Source of the DNA: Spirometra erinaceieuropaei
Lineage: Eukaryota > Platyhelminthes > Cestoda > Diphyllobothriidea > Diphyllobothriidae
Assembly: GCA_902702965.1 (NCBI GenBank)
Contig: CACRXP010001140.1
Location: 80,934-144,933, forward strand
Direction: 5' to 3'
DNA length: 64,000 nucleotides
The number at the start of each line of letters is the position of its first letter. Position 1 is the stretch's first letter. The notes beneath the pieces were generated by a model. It was not told the origin of the DNA, ran no database searches, and worked only from the letters and a program-made list of their open reading frames with translations. A program made the position numbers and the translations under genes. Shown piece by piece: positions 11,364-26,394 of this stretch.

Positions 11364-13059
11364 TGTTTTACAGTTGAAGGGGATAATAGTATCCACCAAA
11401 ACTCCTGATACTTGGTCCGCATTGTTTAAAATGTTAACTTCGAAAAGGAAATGGTTAGTTTAAATTGTGTAGCAATATGAAATGGAGTAGAATACAATTA
11501 AAAATCGATTTTTGCGCTTAAACACTCGTGGTAGCAAGAGGTGAATTCTAGTCTGAAATATAAATTGCATGCAAAAAGTTTTAACAAAATTGTTATTCTT
11601 TATTTTCCTATGGCAAATATGTTTCGCAACCACAAGGTGGGTACACAACACCTCGGAAAATAAAAGACGCATCGTATCGCAGCATTCTCAGGATTTTAGA
11701 AACATCATTAGGTGAACAAAGCTTTGCCAAAGTAGTATTTACGATAGAAATTACAGCAACGATAAAGAAACGAGTCATTGAGGAACCTTGTTGCTTGTTC
11801 AGTTCTTGTTCATGTTCAGTGTCCTCGTCACGACATGCAGAAATCCGACATCGAAACATTCGTCTGTCACATTTTTGCAACCCATTCAGAAGTATCTGCG
11901 CCCGTGGGAATCATCTGCGGAAACTATGCCGAGTTTTCTTTTCACCTCAATGGATCCAAATCGCAAAAGTTCAACTCGACCGAAAAAAAGTGGAAAGCAC
12001 TGACAGCTTTAGTACAGAAGTTTGCGGACGTTATTCATAGACCACAGGCGATGTGAGGGATTTCTTGCCAGTATAGTTGCAGCATGGAACGTGTTTAGTC
12101 CACTTTGTCTTGCATTTTAACCTAGAGCACTCCTCGCATAGCAAGCAGCAAAGAGTCCGAGGTCGAAATAAACTCATCAAATTTTCGGGGTGGCGCACAA
12201 CAACCTGAAGATGACCAGTAAGCCAGCAATGGTCATCTCATTCTCTCCTGTTTTTTTGTAGAAACTCATCATAAACTTAAGGGAATTTTTAAAAAACATT
12301 CAATGAGGCAAAATATTACCACATTAGATGGAACGTTCGACCCTCCAAGGTCCTCCTTCCCTCTTTCCCGTAGTAAACTGACCCGTGTCAGAGACGCGCT
12401 TAAAGCCGTTAGGACATGCTAAGTCTCGCGGTCTGGGACGTCGTCAATTGCCAAGTTTACTTAGCAGGCGAAGGTTGATGCAGCAGTTACTCCTCAATGT
12501 GACTGTTCTGCGCATCCCTGTCTGAAGAAAGATCAGAGGTCACAAGAATGTGGCGAAGGAGAGTCGACCGCATTCAATTCTCCAATCAGGAAGGAACGGT
12601 AAGCTTATGGTAGTCGCACCGTCGCCCACGACTAGACTCCACTAGTGCACGCGTTGGCCGATGCGGTCTATCACCATGCCACTGTCGTCACTTGTGGACA
12701 TTCGACCCAGACTCAGCCCAAGTGACAACAGACCACGTGACCACCACTCAGATAATCACTTATTCATGCTGGTGACTACATGTCAGACGTCTGTGAATAA
12801 CACTCCACTCACGGGCTCCTGAATGTAAGTCTTTTCGACCCACAAGCAAGCTGACAACTCACGGCAACCTGCCCTCTGTACAAAAAAGATCGTCCCTCAC
12901 TGCTCTTTACCTTCCGTCATTGGACAGAACGAACTTATTGCGCGTGTTTTTTGAGTTGATCTGATATTCGCTCACCTCCACAAACCCCATAACACCTGAA
13001 AGTGTTAAGAGCAATCACTAGTTTTCTACTGAAGTTTCCGACGATTATTTAACGTAAAC
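11364..13059. other. intronic sequence, nothing coding
   Basis: A SINE-A tail-like stretch occurs near 12205-12245 (CCAGTAAGCCAGCAATGGTC). The rest is unassigned; frames at 11778-12056 overlap on several phases and look like chance. Confidence 0.45.
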
Positions 13060-13385
13060 TGGTAGATTCTAGGTGGTTTACTTAGGAAATTCTGCTTGGG
13101 CAATCGCTTTACCGTATCAGATTTGGTAGATGTCAGACGTTGCAGTAGAATGGGCGAGCAACTTGACCAAAATGTGATGAAACGCATGTCCTCCGGAGAG
13201 GCCTCGTAGCTCAGGTGACTAGAGTGTTAAGTGTACTAAAGCCTTTCCCTTTCTGTCGTGGGTTCGACTGCCACCGAGGCGCTGGGTTTCTCACAATTAG
13301 GTCAATATGACTTAAGTCTTCAGTTGCTAGAAGTTATCTTCGTAGGCCTGATTACTATTTCATCATTCCGAAGACTTCTCAGAGC
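13060..13385 (+). mobile_element. tRNA-related SINE, family B
   Basis: The best-preserved family B copy. The body is at 13060-13200. The tRNA-like part starts GGCCTCGTAGCTCAGGTGAC (about 13201), which fits an A-box, with B-box GGGTTCGACTGCC near 13260, then CTGGGTTTCTCACAATTAGG. Copies at 6.8, 51.8, 59.9 and 60.3 kb share these parts. Confidence 0.7.
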
Positions 13386-15711
13386 AAGCCCATTTTTGGC
13401 CACGCACATGTGATCCCCCTCTATAGTCCCCTCACGTCCGCATCCGTTCGTCCCGACATTGTATTGCCATTGGAGCAAGGTATTTGCCCTTTTTCATATA
13501 TTTCGCAGCAGAATGGATGCGATTTTTAAAGCAAACAGCTAATACACTCGTATGAATTTCACCAAATTTTGTACGATCAAGTTTGGAAAGGTATGCAAAT
13601 GAAATGAACTTTCAAATGGGTTAAAGTATTGCAAGTCGACGTTCACAGAATACGGGCCAGTAGATCGGGAGTCAGTGATTGAATCAAACGGGGATTAAAA
13701 AATCCTATCGAGGTTCAAAATTGTGCTCTCCTCTGCTACGAGACACTTCATGGTTGGCCGATGAAGACGAAAAGCCAGAAACACTGTTTGCTTCCTTTGT
13801 TTTTTTGGTGACTCTTTTGTAGTGCCGATTACTTTTAGCCAGTTAACACTTGGAAGTTCTCTTGATTTAACCTCCATGGAAGAAAAGTACGTATGCTTTT
13901 CCCACCGCCACCGGATCGGTAAGATATCTATAAAAATCAAATGCTGTTAGAGGTACTTCGACACAATTTTTAAGGTACATAGACGTGGCAAAGTAGCATA
14001 TCCCATCGCGTTCGGCACAGCCATTAGGATTTATTCCAAAGTTGTAGTGATGTATCCGTTATAAAAAAAGACTCCAAGAGGGCGGGCAAATAGCGTTTCC
14101 TGGAGAGAGATTATAAATAAGAAAAAGTGACTATGGGCCTTCTTACAATGGGCACAGAGGATGTCGGAGACTATAGGCCTTTCAGCATATAGTTTAATCC
14201 GAAATGCAAGCAACCATTGAATGAGGACAACATTTTTTACTCTCTCAGACATGCACACGTGCGAGACTGAATTCAAAGGTTTGCACTTTGCTTTAAAACA
14301 GAAATCTTATCAACTCTATTCTCTTAAGCCCTAACTGGAAATTGCGCAAGCTTTAATTAATGTTTTATGAATTTGCTTACATTAACAGATGCAGTTTTTC
14401 TTTCGTAATTGTCCATTGTATGCACCCACAGCAAGAGCTTCACCGATTGAAAACTGTTGATGCGGGTGGCTTTTAATTGCTTAAGGAAGATTTTGTTTCA
14501 TGTAAAATATTTAAAAAGCATAGGCCAGCAGAAAGATAAACTTGGTTTAGCGTTTACGGGAAAACTTGTTTTTATACAAAATAAGTTGTTTCATTTAACA
14601 ACATTTAAGTAATAAGCGCGTTCTTTGATGCGGCAGTTTTAAAATATGCCGATTAGAATGAAGACAGTAAAATTTCTCAGAGGAACATTGTTTTTGACAA
14701 GTCCACGAGACACAATAAACTGATCGACAAAATGTAGCTGCAAAACTTTATGCTGTTTACCAGATTCACCGCTATGCGAGCTGGGATGTGCCGTGCATGG
14801 AAGTTGCGATACCCGTCTAACTGGCTTAAAAGTCTCTTAATGCCGTCGTAGTTTATCACTCTTCGAGTAGAACGACAAGCATCACACCCGCCTCTGAGTA
14901 ATTAAATTCCCTCGAAAGCCTTTTTTGAGTAATCTAAGATACACCGAACTAATACAGTTTGAAACAGCCAGCATCGATTCATGCTGCACTTAAAGTTCAG
15001 ATTTTGTAAACAAGTGAGATTTGTGAAGTGAATTTCAAGCACGGGCGTCAATGTGTGGGTACATTTGGACAGTTTGGCCGTCGCGAACTACAAGGTCAAC
15101 AGTGGGCTTCACAGGACGCTGACTTGCGCGTGGATTAGATTATAGAAATGACAGACTAACGCATCATCTTCCACACTGTCTTCTACCCCAGTTATCTGAA
15201 CACGCTGGCAGGACAGAGCCAAGACGAACGGAGCCGGGCTCGAGCCTGACGAAGATAAACAGTCAAACTTTGTATGCCACAGGCAACCTGCCCCCCCCCC
15301 CCAAAATGGGGGGGGGGTTCCCACAGAACGAGGAGGACCCCCGCACCCCGGCCCCACCTGAATAGGAGTGCCATGGAGATCATACTAAAGAGGAACACGT
15401 ACACATTTGCTTTTAAAATGTTTTACAGAAGGCAGGGAGACAGCGCCATACATCGCAAATAATGCAGCAGAATACTCACAAGCTGATAATCACCAACACG
15501 ACAGACACTAGCTCGAAGTCGAAGCAGATAGTGGGGAAACCAGTCCACCCCCCCGTTCTGCGTATGAACGCGTCAACAGTGGGTGGCTCCCGTTAGCGGG
15601 GTGCTGTCGTAGATCAATCCTTTAAGGAAGCATGTGGAACAACTCCACTGGAAAATTTTAACATGTCCTTCGTAATTATAATTCCAGATTGTCCTTGAGG
15701 AACTCTACTTT
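13386..15711. other. intronic sequence, nothing coding recognised
   Basis: Mostly AT-rich. It contains a homopolymer hairpin at 15291-15317. Minus-strand frames at 13695-14276 have no recognisable motif. Confidence 0.45.
15291..15317. repeat. C12/G10 homopolymer hairpin
   Basis: Twelve C, then AAAAT, then ten G. It can fold into a near-perfect G-C hairpin on either strand. Homopolymers this long are also prone to assembly error. Confidence 0.85.
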
Positions 15712-15742
15712 TTTATTATGTAAAATAATTAGTTTTTTTATT
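15712..15742 (-). promoter_or_regulatory. two candidate poly(A) signals
   Basis: AATAAA occurs on the minus strand at 15742-15737 and 15717-15712, about 45-75 nt beyond the stop codon of the open frame at 15787-16100. Such hexamers are common by chance in AT-rich DNA; the position after an open frame is what makes them worth noting. Confidence 0.4.
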
Positions 15743-15786
15743 GGAGTAAGGTAAACAAAATATATTTCTACATGAGTCGTAAGAAA

Positions 15787-16100
15787 CTAACGGTAATTTA
15801 GAAACTGCAGTCTACCATTTACAATGATTGAAACAACGCGTACTGGTCGCATTCCAGGTGCCAGTTCAGGAGTCGACGACATTTCCTTGGCCAGACACGA
15901 ACTGCCAGAGGATTTTGCTTGGCCAATCGGAAGCCTATGAGTTAATTCACCGGATGTCGATGACACTTCAACCTTAATGTACCACCCTACAGCCTTGATC
16001 ACATATACTTCTGTTCCCCCTTCATTACTGTCTTCACCTTCGAGGATTGCTTTTCGCAGGTTTTCAAAGTTCGGAACAAACTTTAGTGAGTTACATGACC
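15787..16100 (-). CDS. candidate alternative 3'-terminal exon (unrecognised protein tail)
   Basis: On the minus strand an acceptor-like TTGATATTTAAG ends at 16101. From 16100 two bases complete a codon and 103 sense codons follow to a TAG at 15789-15787. The ELAV-like exon 3 ends in phase 1, so joining it here gives an in-frame tail. The tail holds VPNFENLRKAILEGEDSN, VIKAVGWYIKVEV and RVVSIIVNGRLQF; I recognise no domain. Two AATAAA hexamers follow the stop. If used, it would give a short isoform with RRM1 and only the first part of RRM2. Phase fit alone has a one-in-three chance, and frames of this length do occur by chance here. It could also be an exon of a nested gene or a transposon relic. 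Confidence 0.3.
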
Positions 16101-17026
16101 CTTAAATATCAATAACTTACTACGTGTAACAGACGACTCGATTTTGCCTAAATCTGGCCTTTTTTGTTATAGATCTTGCGTTAGCCCTAATCTCATATGA
16201 AACCTGTTTCAAAAAACTCAACTACCAGACAATATTCTGTCATTATTGAAGTCAAATGACGTTTTCGCCGGACAAATGACTAGGCAACTTAAAGTGTGCT
16301 AGATACAAAAGAATCCTTGCCCGAGAACTGGGCGTTGTTGCACCGTTGAATAGTTGCCAACGCGAGACAATTGACCGTTGACTAGCATCGTTAAAAGACG
16401 CTTTCAGCAAGCATTAAATCGGTTTGATATTGTACACGTTGTACAATGCCAACAATTTCTTACGCGTCTCATTTTACTGGTCGTCGTACTTTCTGTTGCT
16501 CCGGGTAAGAAGAGGTTATTTTGACACGTTCAACCGTTTCACAGATCATTCGCTTATGTGCAAATGCTGCTATTGCAAGCAGGAATTAAAGTATGATTTT
16601 CTTCTCATGGGTACGATAGAAGGTACTTTAAGGGTCGTACTTTAAACATCAAGCGCTTGTACGTGGACAAACCTTGCAGAAAGTGCCGATTAATGACCCG
16701 TTATCTAATGCTTGTCCGGCATAGTTTTTAGGACCTTATGCGTATTTGCAGATCACTTTTGGGGTCAACAAATGCATCTTAGGTTAGAGCCTATACCAAG
16801 GACATGTTTGCTCTAACCGCTGTTTCCAAAAAGCTTATAGTCGGTACGCGCGCACATTCGCCGAAAAATGAAAGCTAGTTGGCCGGCATAATTATTGCTC
16901 CTTTTGAAAACGACTGGGACCGTGCAACTGAGTCCTGAACGGCCCTTATTCCACGTTCCTCCTCGGTAGAGAATTTATCGAGACGAATTAATCGGTGAAT
17001 GTGTCGACATTGCTCAAGAATACCTA
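16101..17026. other. intronic sequence, nothing recognised
   Basis: No splice-bounded open frame and no repeat from the other families was noticed. Confidence 0.5.
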
Positions 17027-17967
17027 CAGTGCGTGACCGATCTCACGAAATGTCGGCCAAAATTCTAGAATGCGTTTCAGATTAGGAGGGATTACTTAGG
17101 TGGGGTTGTTAGATTGATTATCATGCAGCATAATCCCATAACCTATCGGACTCGCCAGGATGTCAGCTTTTGAATGCTCTTCTTTTTGACCTCTCGCAGA
17201 AACTACACTCGGTAAAAATGACTACTTGAGTAGCATGCAGTTTTCTTATTGATTTTTGATGGTCTAATAAATTCAAATATATTGGATGGAGAGTATATGC
17301 TTTCTTTTACTCCCTTGATAACAAATCACATTATCTTCACATTTTACGTCCGAGGAAAGTGTGTATGTAGGTTTTCAAAAAGTTTCCAAATTTCCGAATA
17401 ATTTTCAGCCTGATCTTCCATTGCATCAGCGTTTTGCAATTTCAGTCTACAAGGTGCATGCTTTCCGCGCAAAGAAATCATATATTCCTATATGCCTTTA
17501 AGAAGATATTACATCGAGGTCATGAAATTTAACAATGGATCCCGACTGTGTTGTACATTTCATGAGGAGCATTAGTAAACGAACATGAGCAGTCTTGCAT
17601 GCATGGACATGGCATGGTCTCAAAAATATCACAGTTATAAACTTTGTAAAGCCAAAATATATACATTTTTCGGGCATTAAATATGAAGACAATGTGATCT
17701 TTTCTGTAAAATATATTTGGATTTATAAGACCATCGAAAATCAATAGGAAAAATGCATGCTAATTAAGTAGTCATTCTTTACCCAGTGTAGTTTCAGCGG
17801 GAGGTCAAAAAGAAAAGCATCCAAAAACAGACATCCTGACGATTCCAAAAGGTTATGGGATTATGCTGCATGATAATCAATTTAACAACCCCATTTAAGT
17901 AATCCTTCCCAATCAGAAACGCATTCCAGAATTTTGGCCAACATTTCATGAGATCGGTCACGCACTC
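17027..17967. repeat. foldback element, copy C (about 940 bp)
   Basis: Well-preserved termini: CAGTGCGTGACCGATCTCAC on the left, and GAGATCGGTCACGCACT, its inverse, on the right. Long inverted arms flank a central non-palindromic part. No coding capacity. Confidence 0.85.
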
Positions 17968-21307
<3,340 letters not shown>

Positions 21308-21338
21308 CTGATGATGGACTCGGCTGAGAATCCGAAAC
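21308..21338 (+). other. 31-nt CTGATGA-type hairpin motif
   Basis: CTGATGA, T, stem halves GGACTC and GAATCC (five of six pair) with a 6-nt loop, then GAAAC. Downstream CGATCGCACCTCC matches the 3' tail of other PLE copies. Confidence 0.7.
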
Positions 21339-21788
21339 GTTTGACGAATTAAAGTCTTTTGTCTAGCGATCGCACCTCCTTCTTCTGCTTTTGTCGTAAA
21401 TAGCAATTTATTAAATGCGGCTTCAGCAGACTTTGTTTTTTTTGTGCTAACAAGAATTTTTATGTGAAGTCCCATGAGCTGCAAGGGCGTAGAACACCGA
21501 GAAACCTAAGACCCGACGTACGAACCTACCTGAGCAGCATGCACACTTTACGTCTAACTCTTCACTGTCTTTTTCTTCTACCGTTCATGCTTGTCTCTTT
21601 CCTTCGGCTGTTGTGCAGAGTTGGCGCAAACATAGCCAAAACAATGAGAAGCCTTCTAGTATATGTAGATCAGAAGTCTTGTGCCTTCCGGGTCGACTTG
21701 ATGAAAAAAGGAATATATTCCTCGGGAACATCGAGCTGTACAACTTATGCAACTCGATATTTCTGAAAAACCTCTCCTTTTTTCACAT

Positions 21789-22201
21789 ATATATATCAAT
21801 CAGGAATGGGCGTACACCGATCTATTGGCCTCACGAAGCAACCAAGCTCCGTATGTGTGGCAAAGGTCACGAACAGGCAACCAATTACCAGGCCGAAGTC
21901 ATAATAGCAGCGAGGTGTGACGACAGAGTATGTGGGTAGATTAATACAGTACTGTTTCGGTCTTATTGTGCCTTCATTCAGCCAGTCATAACCCTGACCA
22001 CCAGCAGCTGGTACCAGAAACACAAACATGCGCACAGACGCACCTGGCGCAGTTGATCTCTGTCGTCCCTTCCTGCTGCAATTATGACTTGGCCGACTTC
22101 GGCCTGGTAATTGGTTGCCTGTTCGTGACCTTTGCCACACATACGCAGCTTGTTTGTTTCGTGAAGCCAATAGAACGGTGTGCGCCCATTCCTCATTGAT
22201 T
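21789..22201. repeat. repeat X, inverted pair (copies 2 and 3)
   Basis: Copy 2 (about 21789-21970) and copy 3 (about 22055-22201) are inverted relative to each other around an 85-bp spacer. Both resemble the copy at 5308-5500. The shared frame includes NGRTP(I/F)YW and KGHEQATNYQAEV. The unit is unrecognised; a (TA)n run borders copy 2. Confidence 0.7.
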
Positions 22202-22658
22202 TACAGTCCTTGCATGGCATTACCTTGTCGCGGATGAGTACACATGGAGCACATGATCGTTCTGGTAAACTGACCCAGTATATGAAGTTGGAAAAGCAGG
22301 TAACGGTTACAGTATAGAATGCAATTTGGTCTGTCTGTTTGGTCCCCGCATTCTCGTATGATGTCGATTAGCAAGCAATTGTTGTTCACAAATACTAACA
22401 GACCGGCCGTTAATGCTGTTGGTGTTGCATCATACCGCACCACTACGGCAGTGTGAGGCAGTGACCCAAATTGCAAAATATTCAGCCCAATGACAGACTT
22501 GTTTGAACCTCACGTCATAACCATCCTGCTTTGGGGTATGGCTGGCTAGATAAGGCCAGTAAGCCTTTAACTGCAGATAGATTTGTAGAGGCGAACTCCA
22601 GAGGGCTATTCAGAGGAAGAATAGGCAAAAAGTGGATCAAGGAGTTAATCAGCCGGAC
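22202..22658. other. intronic spacer
   Basis: No recognised gene or repeat. It lies between the repeat X pair and a minus-strand PLE 3' motif. Confidence 0.4.
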
Positions 22659-22689
22659 GTTTCGGAATCTCACTCGAAACCATCATCAG
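22659..22689 (-). other. 31-nt CTGATGA-type hairpin motif
   Basis: On the minus strand: CTGATGA, T, stem halves GGTTTC and GATTCC (four of six pair), then GAAAC followed by GTC. Confidence 0.65.
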
Positions 22690-23300
22690 AGACAGTCACA
22701 GACAAGGGTGATGGACGCAAAAGTGACGCAGGTGCCATACTTAACCGATGCATCCATACCTTCAAGTTTGATGGTGCTCAACTTCTTGGAAGAGATGACA
22801 ACCGTGTGAGTCGCGAGTCGCTTGGGCGATGTTTCTCCTGCCCGCAATCGGTTCCAATCGGTCCCGTCCCCATATTATGTGCTGCGAGTTTTCGTGAACA
22901 GAGTAACTAGCCACACGGGACGGCGCGGGCAGCCAACAGTTACAGTGACTGTGAGCCAAATTGCCGTGTCAGTATCACGCCGAACATCAACAATGACGGT
23001 GAAATTGCGACAACCAACAACACGGATGCGGACTACCAAATCATCATTCTACATACATGACCCGCGGCGATAAGAGCGAAGGCTAATAACTGTAGTAGGT
23101 ATGTAGTCGCGTGACAACTGGCCCGACAATGCTGCACTTCTTGTGTCTCAATCATCATTTTCTGCAACTGTCTCTGACGATGGATTCGAGAGAAAATCCG
23201 GAACGTCGGACCGATAAACTTCCTTTCCCAGCGATGGCGTCATCAGCTAAAACCCTTGATGTGCTAATCGCTTACGAACCGTCATGCCACAGTAATGCAT
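22690..23300 (+). pseudogene. PLE 3' end: degenerate GIY-YIG tail and 3' UTR
   Basis: The frame near 22745-22850 reads CIHTFKFDGAQLL, then DDNRVSRE, matching better copies at 34274 and 40615. It is then frameshifted. The remainder corresponds to the 3' UTR shared with 31.5-32.06 and 40.97-41.16 kb, and contains the motif at 23174-23204. A dead, heavily 5'-truncated copy. Confidence 0.65.
23174..23204 (+). other. 31-nt CTGATGA-type hairpin motif
   Basis: CTGACGA, T, stem halves GGATTC and AAATCC (five of six pair), then GGAAC, a substituted GAAAC. Confidence 0.6.
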
Positions 23301-24620
23301 AAATGACCGATTCTTCGCCTTTAAGCTCTTCTTTTGCAAAATGTCATCTCAAAATGAGGGAGGAAATAATTGCAGCCACGGCATCGGATATGCCATCATT
23401 TAGCATAAAGATAGCATCGACGATGATATTAGTCCACTTCCATGGGACAGAGCAGTCTGGCGAAAGGCGGCCCTCTCGGGGCGATAAAGACACATGCTTC
23501 TGAGCTGCATGCAATAGTTCCAATTCTGGGACTTCGAAGGGGTCCAACTCTCGAGCAGAGGGGCAGTGACATATACAAAAGGAGTAAATGTCAAACATTC
23601 GCCATCGCTGCAGTCCATGATGGTTAAGTTGGCTCGACTCTCACTCGGCTTCCCCCCCCCCCACCCACCGATCGCTTCTGCTCTCCTGCCCAGGGGCAGA
23701 ACGCCGATCTACTGATCGTGCTACTCACTGCACCGATGCTGCTGAGGTCGGAGGCGGCGGCGGTGGTGGTGGTGGTGATGGCGATGGTGGCCAGAGTGGG
23801 ATATCCAAGATCAAAGATACCGAATGCAGGGGCCAGCAATCGCCGCCAACGCCGCCGTACAGACGCGCATGCGCGCTGAAGCGGTCAACCCAGAGAGCAC
23901 CCCCCAACGAATGCTGGAAAGAGTTGCGTGCACGTCCCAACTACTGGTAGACACCAATGCCAGCGTTTTATCTGATCACTGATGCCTGACCCATTGTACA
24001 GTTTAAAGTGGACACCTCAGTCCAACCCCAAATCTCCTGCACTATAAAATTCTGCTGGCATGACTGCGCAACACTCACGAAAATGGAATCCCCCATTAGT
24101 GGACAGTATCGCAGGCATTTCGGCCGGTCTACAGCCAAATGCGGGGTGAAGAATCAACACTTATGTGCGATCTAATAATTCAATGCATGCGCCAGATGAA
24201 ATATACAAACAGTGAGGAAGTTTGCAGGGCCTCCTAGATACTGCTGAAAAAGACAGTGTGGTGTCATGGAGCTGAAATATCAAAAAATCGTGGCAAATAT
24301 GCAGGCGCGAGTTCTAGTTTAACCCGATTTACAGATGTGTATTTAGACCCAGTACAATTTACAAAGTGAGTGCCCAATCAATGAGTTCGCGAGTGATCGG
24401 GTATATATCTTCATCAGGCATTTGATAATATCTAGAATTGTCGGCGGTGCATTACATCTTCGGACAAATATTATGGTTCGCTCCCCTTCCCCCACCCAGG
24501 TTTATTGTGAGAATTGTTAAGATGACGGCTTTTCTGGCCTTCTTTAGCAGTTTAACCATCGTTTCCTACGATGAACACCGTGTGCCCTATAGCAAGCTAG
24601 ACGGAGATGCAGCGATTAGG
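23301..24620. other. intronic sequence, nothing coding recognised
   Basis: Contains a C-rich run near 23650 and a GGT/GGC-rich stretch near 23750-23790. No domain was recognised in the frames here. Confidence 0.4.
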
Positions 24621-24675
24621 ACAGCGGACTTGCGCTGCATCCACCGCACTCTACCTTTCGTAACTCACCTGCGTC

Positions 24676-24885
24676 GTGCGACGAAACAGAGAAAGGGCAC
24701 AGTGGCTAGGCAGCCCGCCTATGCGTACCAGACGCGAGCTGGCCTCCCTCAAAAATGCCCATATGCATACTTCTGTTGCGAACCATGTATGCAAATTCTC
24801 TCAAGGGTTCAACATCCTCGAAGGAAAACGTTCGCGCGCCTCCATAATGCCTTCTAGTAATCTGCCTAACAAAAGAGTCCAATAA
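24676..24885 (+). pseudogene. PLE GIY-YIG C-terminal fragment (probable)
   Basis: The frame reads RRELASLKNAHMHTSVANHV, then CKFSQGFNILEGKRSRA. This has the spacing of the PLE segment RR...LS...HT...H.F.F...IL....R that follows the EH of the GIY-YIG domain. The match ends with RASIMPSS where other copies have RE(L/F)LE. A GCGCTGCATCCACCGCACTCT stretch just upstream (about 24630) resembles repeat R. Only a fragment. Confidence 0.5.
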
Positions 24886-25280
24886 CCTCATATCACAGAC
24901 TTTTAGGGAAGTCGAATGTGTGAATATGGGTCTCGCAGCTGCCTAGAAGAATGAGAATGATCAGATTTAAACCAGGCGATGAAAACAAAAAAGGTTTTCT
25001 GTCAGATATCAGTCCCTGTCATTTTAATGCCCCTAAGTTGCCTATTTTTACATGATGCTTACAAAAGGGAAAAAATTAAGGCAAAGCTGGGGTGAGGGAC
25101 CTCATTTTATTGTCAGTAGACTGTGGTTCGTGCCATACGGGTATGGTGGCGATGAGGGTTTTACGAGTGAGGCAGCATACCAAACAGTAGGCTGACGAAA
25201 TGAAAGAAACAACAGATATTATTTGTAGGTATTTCTGACGAAAGTCATATCATAAGTTTTCGTATGATAAGGGAAACGGG
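24886..25280. other. intronic spacer
   Basis: No feature recognised. Confidence 0.5.
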
Positions 25281-26217
25281 TGCGTGAGTGACCGATCTCA
25301 TGAAGTGTTGGCTGAAATTCTGAAACGTGTTTTCGATTAAGAAGGGTAACTAAGGTAGGGTTGAAATATTCATTATCATGGGACACAATCCTCAAAGATT
25401 TCGGACTTGCCAGGGTTTCAGCTTTTGAATACTTTGCATTTTAATCTTCTTGAGAAGCCTTACTCGGTAAAAAATGACCACTTATGTATCATGCATTTTT
25501 TACAATGATTTTTGATGGTCTTCAAAATCAAAATATATTTTATGGAGACCACAAACAAAAATGTGGTTTCTTTCAGTCGGCTGATAGAGAACCACATCTT
25601 TTTATATTTTATACTCGAAAAATAAGTATAATTAGGTTTTAAAAACTTTTTAAATTCCCGAATAATCTGAAACCTGATCAGCCATTGCATTGGCGCTTAG
25701 TGAGTTCAGTGTTCAAGGTGCATGTTTTCGCCGTAAAGAAAATCAAATGTTCTTCTATGTCTTTAAAAAGATGCTATATAGGACCCATAAAATTTTGCAA
25801 TGGATGCAGTGAAAGGCAGACAGGTACGATGCTGTATAAATAGGCATTGCACGGTCTTGAAAATTCTCATAATTAGAAACTTTTTCAAAACCTTATTTTA
25901 CCCCTTCGTCGAGCATAAAATATAAAAACGACATGATTCTCCATCAAACGCCTGAAAAAAACATATTTTGTTTGTGGTTTCTAAAAATTATATTGGAATT
26001 TGCAGGACCATCGAAAATCATTGCAAAAAATGCACGCTACTCTAGTAGCCATTTCCTACCGAATACGGTTTCTACGGGAGATTTAAAAGCAGTGTATTCA
26101 AAAGCTAACGTCCTGCCAAGTCCGAAATATTATAGAATTATGCCGCAAGAAAATCAGTTATGCACCTGCGCTCAAGTACTCGTTCCTTCAGCCAACGTTT
26201 TATGAAATCGGCCACTC
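25281..26217. repeat. foldback element, copy D (about 940 bp)
   Basis: The left terminus is GTGAGTGACCGATCTCATG. The right terminus is partly eroded (ATGAAATCGGCCACTC after a deletion). Central sequence is in the same orientation as copy E. Confidence 0.8.
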
Positions 26218-26394
26218 AAACTGCAGAAGATGACGGAGTTTGAGTAATGGCTTGAATTCATGGGAAGTAGTCGATGTTGGTGGTGTAATGTCTGCAACGG
26301 CCGGCAAATGGATGCTAAGGCTAAATCTCATCCGGCACGATCCACACTCAGCCAACAGTTAAGTGGGCTTCTTCACCCCACCGTTTTTAAATTA

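Noticed and set aside
24438..24857. 139-codon plus-strand frame as a membrane protein gene
   Set aside because: Out of frame with the PLE-like translation over the same DNA; the hydrophobic start has no support from context.
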